A DNA stretch of 64,000 nucleotides from an uncultured Pseudomonas sp. (GCF_946886105.1 NZ_CAMPHV010000018.1:39804-103803), one strand, 5' to 3'. Shown: positions 24,870-34,941, numbered from the stretch's first letter. The notes: generated by a model not told the origin, from the letters alone. Made by a program: numbers and translations.

Positions 24870-25828
24870 GCGGGAATCTCCTGGGGTTGGATAAGGCGCT
24901 GGCGTGGATGGCTCATGGCCTGTTCCAGCCAGTCGATCAGGTAGGCGGTCACTTCGTCGCGGTTGCTTTCGTTGAGCAGCTCATGACGAGCGCCTGGGTA
25001 AAGCTTCTGTTGCACATGAGTATTGCCGGCTTGGCGCAAGGCATTGGCCAGGTCGGTTTGGCGTTTGCCATTGCTGACCGGGTCGCATTCGCCACCGATC
25101 ACCAGCAGCGGCAGGTCTCTGTCGATCTGCGCGAGGTTGTTCACCGGGGTGACCTGCAGCAGGCCTCCGAACAGGTCGCACCAATATTGGTTGGTGCAGC
25201 GGAAGCCGCAGAGCGGGTCGTCGATGTACTTGTCGACTTCGGCCGGATCGCGGCTCAGCCAATCGCAAGCCGTGCGGTTGGGTTTGAAAGCATTGTTGAA
25301 CGAGCCGAAAGACAGGAAGTCGATCAGCGGGCTGCGGCCGGTCTTGCCCTGGCGCCAGCGTTCGAAGCGGGCGATCAGCCTGGCCAGGCGGTAGAGCACA
25401 GTCGATTGGTAGTTCGATCCGGAGAGGATCGCCCCTTGCAAACTGCTGCTGTGACGCATCAGGTAAGCCTGGGCGATATAGCTGCCCATGCTGTGGCCGA
25501 GCAGGAAGATCGGCGCCTGCGGATGCTGCTGGCGAATATGATGGTTGAGGCATGCAAGGTCGCTGACCACCAGTTCCCAGCCGTTTTCATCGGCATAGTG
25601 GCCGAGGGTGCCGTGCTCGGCGGTTTTGCCGTGGCCGCGCTGATCATGGATGTACAGTTCAAAGCCGGCGGCGACCAGGGCGGCGCCCAGGCGCTCGTAG
25701 CGTGCGCTGTGTTCGGCCATGCCGTGGGCCACCATCACCACTGCTTTGGGCGGCTGGTCGGCATACCAGCGGTTCACAAATAAGGGGACGGCGTCGCTGC
25801 TGTTCAACCAAAAGGTGTCGTGGTGCAT
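24866..25828 (-). CDS. alpha/beta hydrolase, monoacylglycerol-lipase-like
   Basis: 320 residues. Serine hydrolase fold of the Hydrolase_4 type: an oxyanion region VMVAHGMAEHSARY (about 31-44), nucleophile elbow GHSMGS (about 111-116), acid in GGECDPV and histidine in GARHELLNE near 285. No signal peptide, so a cytoplasmic lysophospholipase or monoglyceride lipase is likely. TTAAGGATT precedes the ATG. Co-translated with phaJ and divergent from fadD2, consistent with fatty-acid release and use. Confidence 0.88.
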   Translation of the reverse strand: MHHDTFWLNSSDAVPLFVNRWYADQPPKAVVMVAHGMAEHSARYERLGAALVAAGFELYIHDQRGHGKTAEHGTLGHYADENGWELVVSDLACLNHHIRQQHPQAPIFLLGHSMGSYIAQAYLMRHSSSLQGAILSGSNYQSTVLYRLARLIARFERWRQGKTGRSPLIDFLSFGSFNNAFKPNRTACDWLSRDPAEVDKYIDDPLCGFRCTNQYWCDLFGGLLQVTPVNNLAQIDRDLPLLVIGGECDPVSNGKRQTDLANALRQAGNTHVQQKLYPGARHELLNESNRDEVTAYLIDWLEQAMSHPRQRLIQPQEIPA

Positions 25829-26078
25829 GGCGAATCCTTAAGCCTGCAAGGGTGGGGCATTGTAGGGCCAGCGCCCGGGCTTTTCACAGCGCCACCGCGT
25901 AATGCGAGATTCACGTGGTCAATGACACCTGTCGAGTATTTGCGACCCGTCACAGAGCTGCTAAGTTCGCTTCAGCCCAAAATCAATATCGTGCGCCGGT
26001 TGGCAGGCCCTGGATGCTCGCTGACCGTGCAGCGCAGTCCGACGGGGTCATCACTTTCAGGGCAAGAGGATAATAAGA

Positions 26079-27767
26079 ATGCAACTGGATTTCTGGAACG
26101 ATAAACGCCCGGCTGGCGTACCCAATAGCATCGATTTGGACGCTTATAAATCGGTGATCGAAGTCTTCGAAAGGTCGTGCAAAAAGTTCGCCGACCGTCC
26201 GGCATTCAGCAATCTGGGAGTGACCCTGACCTACGCCGAGCTGGACCGCCTGTCGGCGGCCTTCGCCGGTTACCTACAGAAGAACACCGATCTGCAGCCC
26301 GGCGACCGCATCGCCGTGCAGATGCCGAATATCCTGCAATACCCGATCGCCGTGTTCGGCGCCATGCGCGCCGGGCTGATCGTGGTCAATACCAACCCGT
26401 TGTATACCGCTCGCGAAATGCGCCATCAGTTCAAGGACGCCGGCGTGCGCGCGTTGGTCTACCTGAACATGTTCGGCAAGCTGGTGCAGGACGTGCTGGG
26501 CGATACCCAGATCGACTACCTGATCGAAGCGCGCATGGGCGACCTGCTGCCCGCGCCCAAGGGCTGGCTGGTAAACACCCTGGTCAAACACGTGAAGAAG
26601 ATGGTGCCCGATTACCGCTTGCCGCAAGCCGTGCCATTCAAGCAGGCGCTCAAGCAGGGCCATGGCCATGCGCTCAAGCCGGTCAAGGTGGGTCACGACG
26701 ACGTCGCGGTGCTGCAGTACACCGGCGGTACCACAGGGGTGGCCAAAGGCGCGATGCTGACCCACGGCAATCTGGTGGCCAATATGCTGCAGGTCGATGC
26801 CTGCCTGTCGCAGCACGGGCCGGATGGCTCGCCGCTGATGAAGCAGGGGCAGGAAATCATGATCGCGCCGCTGCCGCTCTATCACATCTATGCCTTCACC
26901 GCGAACTGCATGTGCATGATGGTCAACGGCAACCACAACGTGCTGATCACCAATCCGCGCGATATTCCCGGGTTCGTCAAGGAGCTCGGCAAGTGGCAGT
27001 TTTCCGCGCTGCTCGGCCTCAACACCTTGTTCGTCGCGCTGATGGACCACCCCGAATTCAAGAACCTGGATTTCTCCAAGCTCAAGGTCACCAATTCCGG
27101 CGGCACCGCACTGGTCAAGGCCACCGCCGAGCGTTGGCAGGCCATGACCGGTTGCACGGTCGTGGAAGGCTATGGCCTGACCGAAACGTCGCCAGTGGCC
27201 AGCACCAACCCCTATGGCGATAAAGCCCGTCTGGGCACGGTCGGCGTTCCGGTGCCGGGCACCGTATTCAAGGTCATCGACGACGACGGCAACGAGCAGC
27301 CCCAGGGCGAACGCGGCGAGCTGTGCATCAAAGGTCCGCAGGTGATGAAGGGTTACTGGCAGCGCGAGGAGGCCACCGCCGAGGTGCTCGATGCCGAGGG
27401 ATGGTTCAAGACCGGCGATATCGCGGTGATCGACCCCGACGGCTTCGTGCGTATCGTCGATCGCAAGAAAGATATGATCATCGTCTCGGGTTTCAACGTG
27501 TACCCCAACGAGATCGAAGACGTGGTCATGGCCCACCCGAAAGTCGCCAGTTGCGCGGCCATCGGGGTGCCGGACGAGAAGTCGGGGGAGGCCGTCAAAT
27601 TGTTCGTGGTCGCCCGTGACGGCGGGCTCTCGGCCGAAGAGCTGAAAGCCTTCTGCAAGGAAAACTTTACCGGTTACAAGGTGCCTAAGCACATCGTCTT
27701 CCGCGATGCGTTGCCCATGACCCCGGTCGGCAAGATTCTCCGTCGCGAATTGCGCGACATTGCCTGA
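26079..27767 (+). CDS. fadD2: long-chain fatty acyl-CoA ligase FadD2
   Basis: 562 residues. AMP-binding signature YTGGTTGVAKGAMLTHGN (about 213-230), the YGLTETSP motif (about 365), GWFKTGDIAVID and the FACS loop DRKKDMIIVSGFNVYPNEIE, with the catalytic lysine in GKILRREL near the C-terminus. It activates long-chain fatty acids at the inner face of the membrane. A close paralogue follows in tandem. Named by position after the P. aeruginosa pair, where fadD2 adjoins the hydrolase gene. Confidence 0.93.
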   Translation: MQLDFWNDKRPAGVPNSIDLDAYKSVIEVFERSCKKFADRPAFSNLGVTLTYAELDRLSAAFAGYLQKNTDLQPGDRIAVQMPNILQYPIAVFGAMRAGLIVVNTNPLYTAREMRHQFKDAGVRALVYLNMFGKLVQDVLGDTQIDYLIEARMGDLLPAPKGWLVNTLVKHVKKMVPDYRLPQAVPFKQALKQGHGHALKPVKVGHDDVAVLQYTGGTTGVAKGAMLTHGNLVANMLQVDACLSQHGPDGSPLMKQGQEIMIAPLPLYHIYAFTANCMCMMVNGNHNVLITNPRDIPGFVKELGKWQFSALLGLNTLFVALMDHPEFKNLDFSKLKVTNSGGTALVKATAERWQAMTGCTVVEGYGLTETSPVASTNPYGDKARLGTVGVPVPGTVFKVIDDDGNEQPQGERGELCIKGPQVMKGYWQREEATAEVLDAEGWFKTGDIAVIDPDGFVRIVDRKKDMIIVSGFNVYPNEIEDVVMAHPKVASCAAIGVPDEKSGEAVKLFVVARDGGLSAEELKAFCKENFTGYKVPKHIVFRDALPMTPVGKILRRELRDIA

Positions 27768-28005
27768 ACACGGCTGTTTTCGGCGGTTTGAGGCGTTTTT
27801 TCATGCAAGTTTCAATGTGACCGAGTGCTGTGTTTTTGGTCATATTGGGACTTGCGTGCCCTCCTTTGATGCTAGGCGGTCCTTGGTAAAGGTGCTACGC
27901 TCGGCGCGCTTTTTTGCCGCATGGTTGGCAAAACCTGCGTAGTAAAACAAAAATATCCGCCCTCCAAGCGGCGGAGTATCAGCTGTCGTTTAGGAGTGGA
28001 CTCCC

Positions 28006-29694
28006 ATGATCGAAAACTTCTGGAAGGATAAATATCCTGCTGGGATTCCTGCCGAAATCAATCCCGATCAGTACCCGAATATTCAGACGGTGCTGCGTGA
28101 GTCCTGCCAACGCTTCGCTGATAAGCCGGCGTTCAGTAACCTCGGCAAGACGCTCACCTACGGCGAGTTGTATGAACTGTCGGGGGCCTTTACCGCCTAC
28201 CTGCAACAACACACCGATTTGCAGCCGGGCGACCGCATCGCCGTGCAATTGCCCAACGTACTGCAGTACCCGGTCATCGTTTTCGGCGCCATCCGTGCCG
28301 GGCTGATCGTGGTCAACACCAACCCGCTGTACACCGCGCGGGAACTGGAACACCAGTTCAATGACTCCGGCGCCAAGGCGTTGGTTTGCCTGGCCAATAT
28401 GGCGCACCTGGCGGAACAGGTGCTGCCCAAGACCGGGGTGAAGACGGTAATAGTCACCGAAGTGGGCGATATGCTCTCGCCGCTCAAGCGCCTGCTGGTC
28501 AACGGCATGGTCAAGCATGTGAAGAAGATGGTGCCGGCCTATAACCTGCCGCAGGCCGTCAAACTCACCGCGGCGTTGGCCAAGGGCCGCGGTAAGACCA
28601 GCGTCGACGCCAGCCCGAACAGCGGCGACGTCGCCGTGCTGCAGTACACCGGCGGCACCACCGGGGTGGCCAAGGGTGCGATGCTGACGCACCGCAATCT
28701 GATCGCCAATATGCTGCAGGTCAAAGCGCTGATGGGCTCGGAAATGAGCGAAGGCCACGAAGTGATAATCGCGCCGCTGCCGCTGTATCACATCTATGCC
28801 TTCACCTTTCATTGCATGTCGATGATGCTGATCGGCAGCCACAACGTGCTGATCACCAACCCGCGCGACCTGCCGGGGATGATCAACGACCTTGCGCGCT
28901 ACAAGTTCACCGGTTTCGTCGGCCTCAATACGCTGTTCGTGGCGTTGTGCAACAGCGCGGACTTCCAGAAGCTGGATTTCTCTTCGCTGAAAGCCACCTT
29001 CTCCGGCGGCATGGCCCTGCAATTGGCGACCGCCGAACGCTGGAAGCAAGTCACCGGCTGCTCGATCTGCGAAGGTTACGGCATGACCGAAACCAGCCCG
29101 GTGGCCTCGGTCAACCCATTCGGCAACATCCAGGTCGGCACCATCGGTATTCCCGTGCCGTCGACCCTGTGCAAGGTGGTGGACGACGAGGGCGTCGAGC
29201 AGCCCATCGGCTCCATCGGCGAACTGTGCATCAAAGGTCCGCAGGTGATGAAGGGCTACTGGCAGCGCCAAGACGCCACCGACGAGATGCTCGATGCCGA
29301 CGGCTGGCTGAAAACCGGCGATATCGCGGTGATCCAGGACGACGGCTTCATGCGTATCGTCGACCGCAAAAAGGACATGATTCTGGTCTCCGGCTTCAAC
29401 GTCTACCCGAACGAGCTGGAGGATGTGCTGGCGAACTTGCCGGGCGTGCTGCAGTGCGCGGCCATCGGCGTCCCGGACGAGAAGTCCGGCGAAGCGATCA
29501 AGGTCTTCGTCGTGGTCAAGCCCGGCGAAAGCCTGAGCAAAGAGCAGGTCATGGACTTTATGCGTGCGAACCTCACGGGCTACAAAGTACCGAAATCCGT
29601 GGAGTTCCGCGACGCGCTGCCGACCACCAACGTCGGCAAGATCCTGCGTCGCGAACTACGCGATGAAGAGCTGAAGAAAATGGGTAAGAAATAA
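28006..29694 (+). CDS. fadD1: long-chain fatty acyl-CoA ligase FadD1
   Basis: 562 residues with all motifs of its upstream paralogue: YTGGTTGVAKGAMLTHRN, YGMTETSP, GWLKTGDIAVI, DRKKDMILVSGFNVYPNELE and GKILRREL. AGGAG precedes the ATG. The two proteins have the same length and align over their full length without gaps that I could notice, so they are a tandem duplication; in P. aeruginosa the pair differ in chain-length preference. The 238-base spacer has no terminator with a clear T-tract, so each may have its own promoter. A strong terminator follows this gene. Confidence 0.94.
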   Translation: MIENFWKDKYPAGIPAEINPDQYPNIQTVLRESCQRFADKPAFSNLGKTLTYGELYELSGAFTAYLQQHTDLQPGDRIAVQLPNVLQYPVIVFGAIRAGLIVVNTNPLYTARELEHQFNDSGAKALVCLANMAHLAEQVLPKTGVKTVIVTEVGDMLSPLKRLLVNGMVKHVKKMVPAYNLPQAVKLTAALAKGRGKTSVDASPNSGDVAVLQYTGGTTGVAKGAMLTHRNLIANMLQVKALMGSEMSEGHEVIIAPLPLYHIYAFTFHCMSMMLIGSHNVLITNPRDLPGMINDLARYKFTGFVGLNTLFVALCNSADFQKLDFSSLKATFSGGMALQLATAERWKQVTGCSICEGYGMTETSPVASVNPFGNIQVGTIGIPVPSTLCKVVDDEGVEQPIGSIGELCIKGPQVMKGYWQRQDATDEMLDADGWLKTGDIAVIQDDGFMRIVDRKKDMILVSGFNVYPNELEDVLANLPGVLQCAAIGVPDEKSGEAIKVFVVVKPGESLSKEQVMDFMRANLTGYKVPKSVEFRDALPTTNVGKILRRELRDEELKKMGKK

Positions 29695-29728
29695 CGCCTG
29701 TTTCCCACAGCGTTCCGCCTCGGCGGCA

Positions 29729-29763
29729 ATGCCGTTCACCTCGCCGGTGAACGGCATTTTTTT
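29729..29763 (+). terminator. intrinsic terminator after fadD1
   Basis: A 12-base perfect stem ATGCCGTTCACC / GGTGAACGGCAT with a five-base loop runs into seven T residues, 35 bases after the fadD1 stop. Confidence 0.92.
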
Positions 29764-29801
29764 GTGCGTATTGAGCATGCTATCTCGGGCGGCCGTTCCT
29801 G

Positions 29802-29827
29802 GTAGGAGCGACTTGGCCGCGTTCGCG
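29802..29827 (+). repeat. single REP-like sequence
   Basis: GTAGGAGCGACTTGGCCGCG followed by TTCGCG, a degenerate member of the GTAGGAGCGAGCTTGCTCGC REP type, within the 551-base gap after fadD1. The rest of that gap holds the terminator, a small GATGGATAAAGCGCCATC hairpin near 29893 and the 66-bp repeat. Confidence 0.6.
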
Positions 29828-29985
29828 TTGATGCGCTTGCATCCGACTACCGGATTGGTTCGGGCGGATGACGTCCCCATCATCGCTATTGGTGGATGGA
29901 TAAAGCGCCATCCACCCTACAAAAGCGTGCGCTTGGCTGTCGAGCGGTTCGATACGCGATCATCAGTGATACCGCATATAGGTCT

Positions 29986-30051
29986 TGTTGGGTTACGCGG
30001 CGGCCGATGGCGATGTCGTTGCTTAAACCGCGCTAGTCGCCGCTAACCCAA
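29986..30051. repeat. 66-bp dispersed palindromic repeat, copy B
   Basis: GTTGGGTTACGCGGCGGCC through CGCCGCTAACCCAAC; same length and ends as copy A at 18922-18987. Capable of a long hairpin. Confidence 0.75.
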
Positions 30052-30245
30052 CCTACGGGGCCAGCTGACCTGGCGCTGTCGGCGGAGTGTCGTGCAAATT
30101 GCATGATGGTTTTTCGGTGGACAATGCAGAATGCCGGTATGGGCTTAAGGTTTTACTGGCTAAGTCTTTGATTTGTAATGGTTCTATGGTTGGCATCGGT
30201 TATGCAATCCGGCATAGGCGGAAATGCATAATTCAGGAGGCCACC

Positions 30246-30584
30246 ATGCAACTCAGAACGGATCTAGTTATTCAGGCATTCCCCGACTACGCGGTAGATG
30301 CGTCTCTGCGACCGGACGGGCTGATCCTGCTAACTCTGAGCAAAGACAATAAGCCGTTACATGCGCGTGCGGTCAGCGTGCAGTCGATGCTTTCACCGGA
30401 AAACGTGACGGAGCTGGTCGGGCAGCTGCGTTGGGGCATCAAGGCAGCAGAAGAAAATGCCGACTGGCGGGACGAATATGCAAGCATCGGACGCTCTACT
30501 TTGCCGACCTACACGGGGACTCCCGTGTACTTCAGGGCTCTGCAGACGCTGGTTAGCCGTCGGGTGCTCAAGCAGGCCAGCTGA
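30246..30584 (+). CDS. conserved small hypothetical protein (112 residues)
   Basis: The ATG at 30246 is fixed by CAGGAGG six bases upstream; an in-frame start 159 bases earlier lacks a ribosome site. Reads MQLRTDLVIQAFPDYAVDAS with no cysteines, signal peptide or membrane segment; mixed alpha/beta composition with an invariant-looking YTGTPVYFRALQTL at the end. A counterpart lies between fadD1 and hrpA in P. aeruginosa as I recall. Function unknown. Cytoplasmic. Confidence 0.78.
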   Translation: MQLRTDLVIQAFPDYAVDASLRPDGLILLTLSKDNKPLHARAVSVQSMLSPENVTELVGQLRWGIKAAEENADWRDEYASIGRSTLPTYTGTPVYFRALQTLVSRRVLKQAS

Positions 30585-30879
30585 CCGCATCTGACGGGCG
30601 CGGCCCACCACGATTGCGGCGACGAGTCAGGGTGTCGCCGCTTTCGTTTCATCGGTGCTATTTCTACAGCCATGTCGGGTAAATCCTGGCATATGACAAC
30701 GGTCGTTTCGAGTCGACGGGCCGCCGCGCGCGACCCTGTGGCCGTCGTTGTGCGCGCTGCGTGGGGAAATCTGCGACAATCGCCAGCTGAAAATTTCGTG
30801 GGCGTACCCGACCGCGAACGAGCGAGCCGGTGCCCCCGGTTTGCCGCGCCCATCCCACCGATTGCTCGCCACGGCCCCG

Positions 30880-33800
30880 ATGACCGATCAGACTCCCGCC
30901 ATAGACCAACTGCTGAAGAACCTCGAACAAGCGCTGCTGGCCGACCGCCACCGCTTACGTCGCCAGTTGCACGAGCTGCGCAAGCAAACGCCGGTGGACG
31001 AGGCCAAGCTGGCGCAATGGGTCGAGCGTTTCCAGGCCTCGGTGGCCAAGGTCGAGGCGCGCAAACTCAGCGTGCCGCTCATGCGCTACGACGATGCCTT
31101 GCCGATCGCCGCCAAGCGCGACGAAATCAAGGCCGCCATCGCCAAGCATCAAGTGGTGGTGATCGCCGGCGAAACCGGCTCCGGCAAGACCACCCAGTTG
31201 CCGAAAATCTGCCTGGAGTTGGGCCGTGGCGTGCACGGATTGATCGGCCACACCCAGCCGCGGCGGCTGGCGGCGCGCAGCGTGGCAACGCGGGTGGCGG
31301 AAGAAATCGGTACGCCGCTGGGCGAGTTGGTCGGTTATCAGGTGCGTTTCGAGGACCAGAGCAACGAGCGCAGCCTGATCAAGCTGATGACCGACGGCAT
31401 CCTGCTCGCCGAAACCCAGCACGACCGCTATCTGGAAAAGTACGACACGCTGATCGTCGATGAAGCCCACGAACGCAGCCTGAATATTGACTTCCTCCTG
31501 GGGTTTCTGAAGACCCTGCTGGTGCGCCGCCCCGACCTCAAGCTGATCATCACCTCGGCGACCATCGACCTCGAACGCTTTTCCAAGCATTTCGATGGGG
31601 CGCCCATCGTTGAAGTCTCGGGGCGCACCTACCCGGTCGACACTTGGTACCGGCCGCTGACCGCCGAACAGGATGAAGATGGCAACCGCGTCGAGGACGA
31701 CCTCTCGGTCGATCAGGCGATTCTCGCCAGCCTGGATGAAATCGCCGCCTTCGAGAAGAGCGAAGGCAAGCGCCCCGGCGACGTGCTGGTATTCCTCCCC
31801 GGCGAGCGCGAAATCCGCGACTGCGCCGAGGTGCTGCGCAAGGCCAACCTCAGGTTCACCGAAGTGCTGCCGCTGTATGCGCGGCTGACCCCGGCCGAGC
31901 AGCAGAAAATCTTCCAGCCGATGGCCGGGCGCAAGATCGTCCTGGCGACCAACGTTGCGGAAACCTCGCTGACGGTGCCGGGCATTCGCTACGTGATCGA
32001 CAGCGGCACGGCGCGGATCAGCCGCTACAGCTACCGTGCCAAGGTCCAGCGCCTGCCCATCGAAGCGATTTCCCAGGCCAGCGCCAACCAGCGCAAGGGC
32101 CGCTGCGGGCGCGTCGAGCCGGGTATCTGCGTGCGCTTGTACAGCGAGGAGGATTTCAACGCTCGCCCGGCTTTTACCGATCCGGAGATCCTGCGTACCA
32201 ACCTGGCGGCGGTGATCCTGCAGATGCTGCATTTGCGCCTCGGCGCGATCGAGGCGTTCCCCTTTATCGAGCCGCCGGACGGCAAGGCGATCAGCGACGG
32301 CTTCAACCTGTTGCAGGAGCTGTCGGCGGTCAATCGCGAGGGCCAGCTCACGCCGCTGGGCCGGCAGCTGGCGCGTCTGCCGGTCGACCCGCGCTTGGGT
32401 CGTATGGTCCTGGAAGGCGCCAAACAGGGCAGCCTCGATGAAGTGCTGATCGTCGCCAGCGCGCTGTCGGTGCAGGACGTGCGCGAGCGCCCATCGGACC
32501 GCCAGCAGGCCGCCGACCAGGCCCATGCGCAGTGGAAGGACGTGGATTCCGACTTCGCCGCGCTGATCAATCTTTGGCGCGGCTTCGAGGAGAAACGCCA
32601 GGAATTGGGCAGCAGCGCCTTGCGCAGCTGGTGCCGGAAGAACTTCCTCAACTATTTACGCCTGCGCGAATGGCGCGATGCCCATCGGCAACTGGTGCTG
32701 ATCGCCCGTGATTTGCAACTGTCCCCAGGTAACAGCGGACAGGGTAGGAGCGAGCTTGCTCGCGATCAGCGATCTGCAGGTCAAACCGCGACATCCAAGG
32801 ATCGTCGGGATGCCGCACCACAGCAAGCTGGCTCCCACAAAGCGCAAGAACTGGCCGACAAGGACGAAGCCGCCCAGCGCGCCAAAGGCTACGCCAGCGT
32901 GCACAAGGCGATTCTCTCCGGCCTGCTCAGCCAGATCGGCCAGAAGACCGAGGAGGGCGACTACCTGGGCGCGCGGCAAAGGCGTTTCTGGGTGCATCCG
33001 TCCAGTGTGATCGGCCGTAAGAAACCCAACTGGATCATGGCCGCCGAACTGGTGGAAACCACCAAGCTGTTCGCCCGTATGGTGGCGAAGATCGAGCCTG
33101 ACTGGATCGAACCGCTGGCGCCGCACCTGATCAAGAAAAACCACCTGGAACCGCACTGGGAGAAGAAGCGTGGCCAGGTCGTGGCCTATGAGCAGATCAG
33201 CCTTTACGGCCTGATCGTGGTCGGTCGCCGCCCGGTGCATTACGGCCCCATCGACCCCGAGGTGTCGCGCGAGCTGTTTATCCGCGAAGGCCTGGTCGGC
33301 GGCGAAATCCACTCCCGGGCCAAATGCCTGACCGCCAACCGGCAGTTACTGGAACAGCTCGACGAGCTGGAAGCCAAAGCCCGTCGCCGCGACATTCTCG
33401 CCGACGAGGAAACCCTGTTCGCCTATTACCAGGCGCGCCTGCCGGCGGAGATTTACCAGAGCGCGACCTTCGACAGCTGGTACAAAAGCGAAAGCGCGAA
33501 GAACCCGCAGTTGCTGATCATGCGCGAGGAAGACGTGCTCGCGCGCGAGGCCAGCGAAGTCACCGCCGCGCAATACCCGGATACCCTGCGCCTGGGCGAA
33601 CTGACCTTGCCGCTGACCTACCACTTCGAGCCCAACCACCCGCGCGACGGCGTGACCCTGCGCGTGCCGGCGCCGCTGTTGCCGCAACTGCCGGCCGAGC
33701 GCCTGCAATGGCTGGTGCCCGGTCTGCTGGACGCCAAATGCATGGCCCTGGTGCGCGGGTTGCCCAAGGCGCTGCGCAAGAATTTCGTGCCGGTGCCGGA

Positions 33801-34941
33801 TTTCGTCGGCGCCGCGCTGAGCAAAATCGCCTTCGCCGACGGCAACCTGCCCCAGGCGCTCGGCCGCGAACTGCAACGCATGACCGGCACCCGCGTACCG
33901 GACGAAGCCTGGGCGGAAGCCGATGCCGCGCTCGACAGCCATCTGCGGATGAATATCGAGGTGGTCGACACTCACGGCAAATTCCTCGGTGAAGGTCGCG
34001 ACCTGGCCGTGCTGACCGCGCGTTTCAGCGAGGCCAGTCAGGCCGCCCTGGCCATTCCCAAAGCCGAGCACGCGCCGCGCACGGTCGAGGCCAAGGCCTT
34101 CGCCGAAGTCGCGGAGAAAACTCAGCAGAAGATCGCCGGGCTCTCCATGACCGTCTACCCGGCGCTGGTGGAGGAGGCGGGCAGCGTGCAGGAAGGCCGC
34201 TTCCCGACCCAGGCCGAAGCCAGCTACCAGCACCGCCGCGCGCTGCAGCGTTTGCTCCTGCAGCAGTTGGCCGAGCCCGCCAAGTACCTGCGCGGCAAGC
34301 TACCGGGGCTGACCGAGTTGGGCCTGTTACACCGCGAACTCGGCCGCGTCGAAGCCCTGGTCGAAGACATCCTTCTGGCCAGCCTCGACAGCTGCGTGCT
34401 CGACGGCGAAGCCACGCTGCCGCGCGACGGCGCCGCCCTGGCCAAACTGGCGGAAAGCAAACGTGGCGACTGGACCGCTCACGCCGAGCGCCTGGCCAAG
34501 CTGACGCTGGAAATCCTCAAGCTCTGGCACGGCCTGCAAAAGCGCTTCAAGGGCAAGATCGACCTGGCTCAGGCCATGGCGCTAAACGACATCAAGCTGC
34601 AACTGAGCAACCTGGTCTACCCAGGCTTCGTCCGCGAAACCCCGGGCGAATGGCTCAAGGAACTGCCGCGCTACCTCAAGGCCATCGAACAGCGCCTGGA
34701 CAAGATCGGTGCGCAAGTGCAGCGCGACCGGGTCTGGAGCGGTGAGCTGGCCGGCTACTGGGAGCAATACCGGACGCGCCTGGACAAACATGGCCGCGAA
34801 GGCAAACGCGATGCGCAATTGCAGCTGTATCGCTGGATGCTCGAGGAATACCGCGTTTCGTTATTCGCCCAACAGCTCGGCACCAAAATGGCGGTATCGG
34901 ACAAACGCCTGAGCAAGCAGTGGAGTCAGGTCGAAGGCTGA
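30880..34941 (+). CDS. hrpA: ATP-dependent RNA helicase HrpA with an in-frame REPIN
   Basis: 1353 residues from MTDQTPAIDQLLKNL; upstream open codons lack family character. DEAH helicase: Walker A GETGSGKTTQ (about 97), DEAH (194-197), SATIDLERF, the ratchet/OB region, and a long HrpA C-terminal domain. In E. coli HrpA acts on mRNA processing and stalled ribosomes. Residues about 610-665 (from LSPGNSGQGRSELARDQ to QRAKGYASV) replace a short linker of the family with some 50 residues. Bases 32744-32839 within that linker are a REP doublet read in frame. The protein probably tolerates it because it lies in a surface linker (inferred). Confidence 0.94.
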   Translation: MTDQTPAIDQLLKNLEQALLADRHRLRRQLHELRKQTPVDEAKLAQWVERFQASVAKVEARKLSVPLMRYDDALPIAAKRDEIKAAIAKHQVVVIAGETGSGKTTQLPKICLELGRGVHGLIGHTQPRRLAARSVATRVAEEIGTPLGELVGYQVRFEDQSNERSLIKLMTDGILLAETQHDRYLEKYDTLIVDEAHERSLNIDFLLGFLKTLLVRRPDLKLIITSATIDLERFSKHFDGAPIVEVSGRTYPVDTWYRPLTAEQDEDGNRVEDDLSVDQAILASLDEIAAFEKSEGKRPGDVLVFLPGEREIRDCAEVLRKANLRFTEVLPLYARLTPAEQQKIFQPMAGRKIVLATNVAETSLTVPGIRYVIDSGTARISRYSYRAKVQRLPIEAISQASANQRKGRCGRVEPGICVRLYSEEDFNARPAFTDPEILRTNLAAVILQMLHLRLGAIEAFPFIEPPDGKAISDGFNLLQELSAVNREGQLTPLGRQLARLPVDPRLGRMVLEGAKQGSLDEVLIVASALSVQDVRERPSDRQQAADQAHAQWKDVDSDFAALINLWRGFEEKRQELGSSALRSWCRKNFLNYLRLREWRDAHRQLVLIARDLQLSPGNSGQGRSELARDQRSAGQTATSKDRRDAAPQQAGSHKAQELADKDEAAQRAKGYASVHKAILSGLLSQIGQKTEEGDYLGARQRRFWVHPSSVIGRKKPNWIMAAELVETTKLFARMVAKIEPDWIEPLAPHLIKKNHLEPHWEKKRGQVVAYEQISLYGLIVVGRRPVHYGPIDPEVSRELFIREGLVGGEIHSRAKCLTANRQLLEQLDELEAKARRRDILADEETLFAYYQARLPAEIYQSATFDSWYKSESAKNPQLLIMREEDVLAREASEVTAAQYPDTLRLGELTLPLTYHFEPNHPRDGVTLRVPAPLLPQLPAERLQWLVPGLLDAKCMALVRGLPKALRKNFVPVPDFVGAALSKIAFADGNLPQALGRELQRMTGTRVPDEAWAEADAALDSHLRMNIEVVDTHGKFLGEGRDLAVLTARFSEASQAALAIPKAEHAPRTVEAKAFAEVAEKTQQKIAGLSMTVYPALVEEAGSVQEGRFPTQAEASYQHRRALQRLLLQQLAEPAKYLRGKLPGLTELGLLHRELGRVEALVEDILLASLDSCVLDGEATLPRDGAALAKLAESKRGDWTAHAERLAKLTLEILKLWHGLQKRFKGKIDLAQAMALNDIKLQLSNLVYPGFVRETPGEWLKELPRYLKAIEQRLDKIGAQVQRDRVWSGELAGYWEQYRTRLDKHGREGKRDAQLQLYRWMLEEYRVSLFAQQLGTKMAVSDKRLSKQWSQVEG
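32744..32839 (+). repeat. REPIN (inverted REP pair) inside hrpA
   Basis: GTAGGAGCGAGCTTGCTCGC at the left and the inverted AGCAAGCTGGCTCCCACA at the right enclose about 55 bases. This is the canonical pseudomonad REP doublet arrangement, and it is transcribed and translated here as part of hrpA without a stop codon. Confidence 0.88.

Noticed and set aside
27768..28005. A fatty-acid regulator (PsrA/FadR) site between the fadD genes
   Set aside because: No convincing GAAAC-N-GTTTC palindrome was found in the gap.
30087..30245. A longer form of the small protein before hrpA starting at 30087
   Set aside because: No ribosome site, while the internal ATG at 30246 has CAGGAGG at the right distance.
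30748..30879. A 44-residue N-terminal extension of HrpA
   Set aside because: Composition is unlike the family N-terminus, and MTDQTPAID at 30880 begins the conserved part.
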